A DNA stretch of 64,000 nucleotides, taken from NCBI RefSeq assembly GCF_023101765.2, contig NC_064220.1:10230001-10294000 (forward strand). Direction: 5' to 3'. The notes beneath the pieces were generated by a model. That model had not been told where the DNA came from. It did not search any database and was given only the letters and a program-made list of their open reading frames with translations. The position numbers were made by a program, and so were the translations under genes. The stretch comes from Spodoptera frugiperda (Eukaryota; Arthropoda; Insecta; Lepidoptera; Noctuidae). Positions 62,385 through 64,000 of the stretch are shown piece after piece (position 1 is the stretch's first letter; each line of letters begins with the position of its first letter).

Positions 62385-62833
62385 CCGCACTCAGAGACAT
62401 TTAATGAATTCTTAAATTATTGCTTAGTAACGATTATGTGTCGAAAACATTTGCTGAGGACTGGGTTAAGTCACTATTAGATGACTCTGAGTACGGTGTT
62501 GGCATAATAATGCATTAAGGAACCGACCTATTAATAAAATTCCAATAATACTTTGCTCGACCGGAGAATGAACGCTTAGCATACATTCTTGCAACCATTT
62601 CACCTGCAAACAGTCATTCACTCAGTCTAGTTTCATTCATGAATGAACAGTAGCACAATAATCAATATCTTTATGTGAGCCAAGCTTTGAGTTAATAGTT
62701 ATTAAGTTATTGTCTTACCACAGTACTTAGCGACATTTAATAGTGACTTAACCCAGTCTTTAGCAATTGTTTTCAGAACAAAATTGGTACAAAGCGATAG
62801 TTTAAGTAATCGTTCAATGTCTCTGAGTACGGG
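62385..62833. mobile_element. 449-bp foldback DNA element
   Basis: The left arm of about 100 bp (62385-62485, CCGCACTCAGAGACATTTAA ... GACTGGGTTAAGTCACTATT) and right arm (62730-62833, AATAGTGACTTAACCCAGTC ... ATGTCTCTGAGTACGGG) are imperfect inverted repeats. The roughly 245-bp spacer includes a further GACTCTGAGTACGGTG near 62483. No transposase, so non-autonomous. Confidence 0.7.
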
Positions 62834-63189
62834 AGTTAATGTATTTTCTGAGGTTTCAAAGAAAACAGTATTTAGCTTCAACGGATTTATTTATTTACTA
62901 GTGGTCGCCTAGTGGTCGAAATTCGACCATATACGATTTAATTTACAATACCACTTTCCATACGTTCAAGGATAATTTTTATTTAACAAATTGCTATTAG
63001 TTTTGTGAAATTCAAATTAATATATTCCGGCGGATCATGAATAACCAAACCTCCTTCAATGAGAAACCTCTTTTCATATGAGACGTAAGAATATCATCGC
63101 AATGTCTGTCAATTGACGTTTTGTCAAATACGATGCTATGCATGGTAGTGTGTGTAATGTTTTATTTATTGATTTAATGTACTTTATAA
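62834..63189. other. Unassigned DNA
   Basis: TAGTGGTCGCCTAGTGGTCG at 62900 repeats TAGTGGTCG. Otherwise nothing. Confidence 0.4.
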
Positions 63190-63330
63190 GCATTATTTTT
63201 GAAAAATATTAGCATTTTTCACTTCTCCTACACATAAACTATAAGTGTACCAAATTTTATGTTCCTACGTCCGCGCAATTTTCGTAAAAAGGTTCCGAAA
63301 GTTTTTGCATCACGTATTAATATATAGATT
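63190..63330 (+). repeat. LINE-like 3' end
   Basis: CACTTCTCCTACACATAAAC, GTGTACCAAATTTTATGTTC, CCTACGTCCGCGCAATTTTC and GCATCACGTATTAATATATA with GAT end. This matches a repeat end I know from Lepidoptera. No frame left. Confidence 0.55.
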
Positions 63331-64000
63331 AGAGGCTTCATTCACAAAATTATGAACAAAAGTGGACTTAATGCCATGGGCATTCTCTTCCAGTTAAACC
63401 TTTTGTGATTCATTTTTCACCTGACTTTATTAATTTAACAACTAAGGCTGATGATGATATGATTAATGGCATAACTTGTTAAATTAATGGCATCGTTAAA
63501 AAAATCTGGTAGCAGTTTATTTCTGATGATGTATCGATTTATTTTGGGAATCCTATAATTCTGGCAATATTCTTTGAGAACCTTTTACTAACAGCCTAGA
63601 CACTAGATAGTGGTTGGCTGCGACACGACTTTTCTTAATTCTTTATTCTGTTTGTTAGTAAGCAACTCTTTTTTTCATCCATAAATTACTGTTCTGGGTG
63701 TCATGCATGTGACAATCCTAGTGTGGGGCACCGTAATTACAGAAAAATATTGGACAGTACTTCGACATGACTTAAAAATTCTTAAGCCGAGCGCCCGTTT
63801 TGAAGTTGTCAAGTTATACCGCAATGCAACGGTTTGGTGAGGTGACAAGCAGTATTTTTTGCCGTTTAATTTAAGTATTTGTAAGAACGAAACGGAAAGT
63901 TTTGTTCTAGGTTCATTACTGTTTTTAATTAGTTTATGTTGTAAATAAAACAAAATAACGTTTTATTTCGATTGCTACTATTGTGTAAGTAAATTATTGT
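63331..64000. other. Unassigned DNA
   Basis: CTAGTGTGGGGCACCGTAAT at 63718 recalls the SINE-G tail (CTAGAGTGGGGCAA). The 92-codon frame on the minus strand has no recognised product. Confidence 0.4.

Overview
The window looks like non-coding nuclear DNA of a moth (Lepidoptera, most likely Noctuidae or a relative). It is strongly A+T rich and has no long open frame: the longest is 131 codons. I found no rRNA or genuine tRNA gene, no CRISPR array and no bacterial-type operon. What is visible is a dense carpet of short dispersed repeats of kinds I know from lepidopteran genomes. I recognise no host protein-coding exon; the only protein remnants I can read are C-terminal scraps of non-LTR retrotransposon (LINE) reverse transcriptases. 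The organism call is inference from these repeat styles, not from a marker gene.

Repeat families carry local labels used only here. SINE-A has about 14 copies, an internal core around GTCAGTAAGAGTCTGACACT and a short A tail. SINE-B has about 13 full or partial copies, a 3' end reading CCATCAGGTGATCCGTCTGC and a tail ending CCATAAAAAA. SINE-C, SINE-G and SINE-L have tRNA-like heads with readable box A/B promoter motifs. MITE-D has inverted ends near GTGCTTTTCCACCAGAG and sits between TTA repeats in its best copy. MITE-F and MITE-H are further palindromic families. Helitron-like elements begin A|TC, end CTRR|T and have a GC-rich 3' hairpin.

Layout. 1-8 kb: Helitron-like and LINE relics, a perfect 29-bp inverted-repeat element, a LINE C-terminus carrying the SINE-B tail, a GC hairpin and a MITE-F. 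8-13 kb: a palindromic E-box pair, an inverted-repeat element and a 1.48-kb Helitron-like element with an internal 150-bp duplication. 13-28 kb: MITE and LINE scraps, a possible promoter with a non-coding first exon near 15.1 kb, six SINE-A copies and three Helitron-like copies. 28-36 kb: a roughly 750-bp element with perfect 31-bp inverted ends, then SINE-A, SINE-B and SINE-C copies. 36-49 kb: SINE-C and MITE-D copies, an A/B chimeric SINE, and a LINE-like relic flanked by a 9-bp direct repeat. 49-64 kb: a sparse stretch at 49-52 kb, SINE-A, SINE-B and SINE-G copies, a cluster of promoter-type motifs near 54.1 kb, a CRE/TATA cluster near 56.5 kb, and a 450-bp foldback element near 62.6 kb.

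There is no set of genes that work together. The most plausible readings are a long intron or an intergenic block. The few GC-rich, motif-dense islands (0.5, 15.1, 25.2, 54.1 and 56.5 kb) are the best candidates for host regulatory DNA. No new multi-gene system is visible; the notable items are transposon structures, SINE/LINE tail sharing and these islands.
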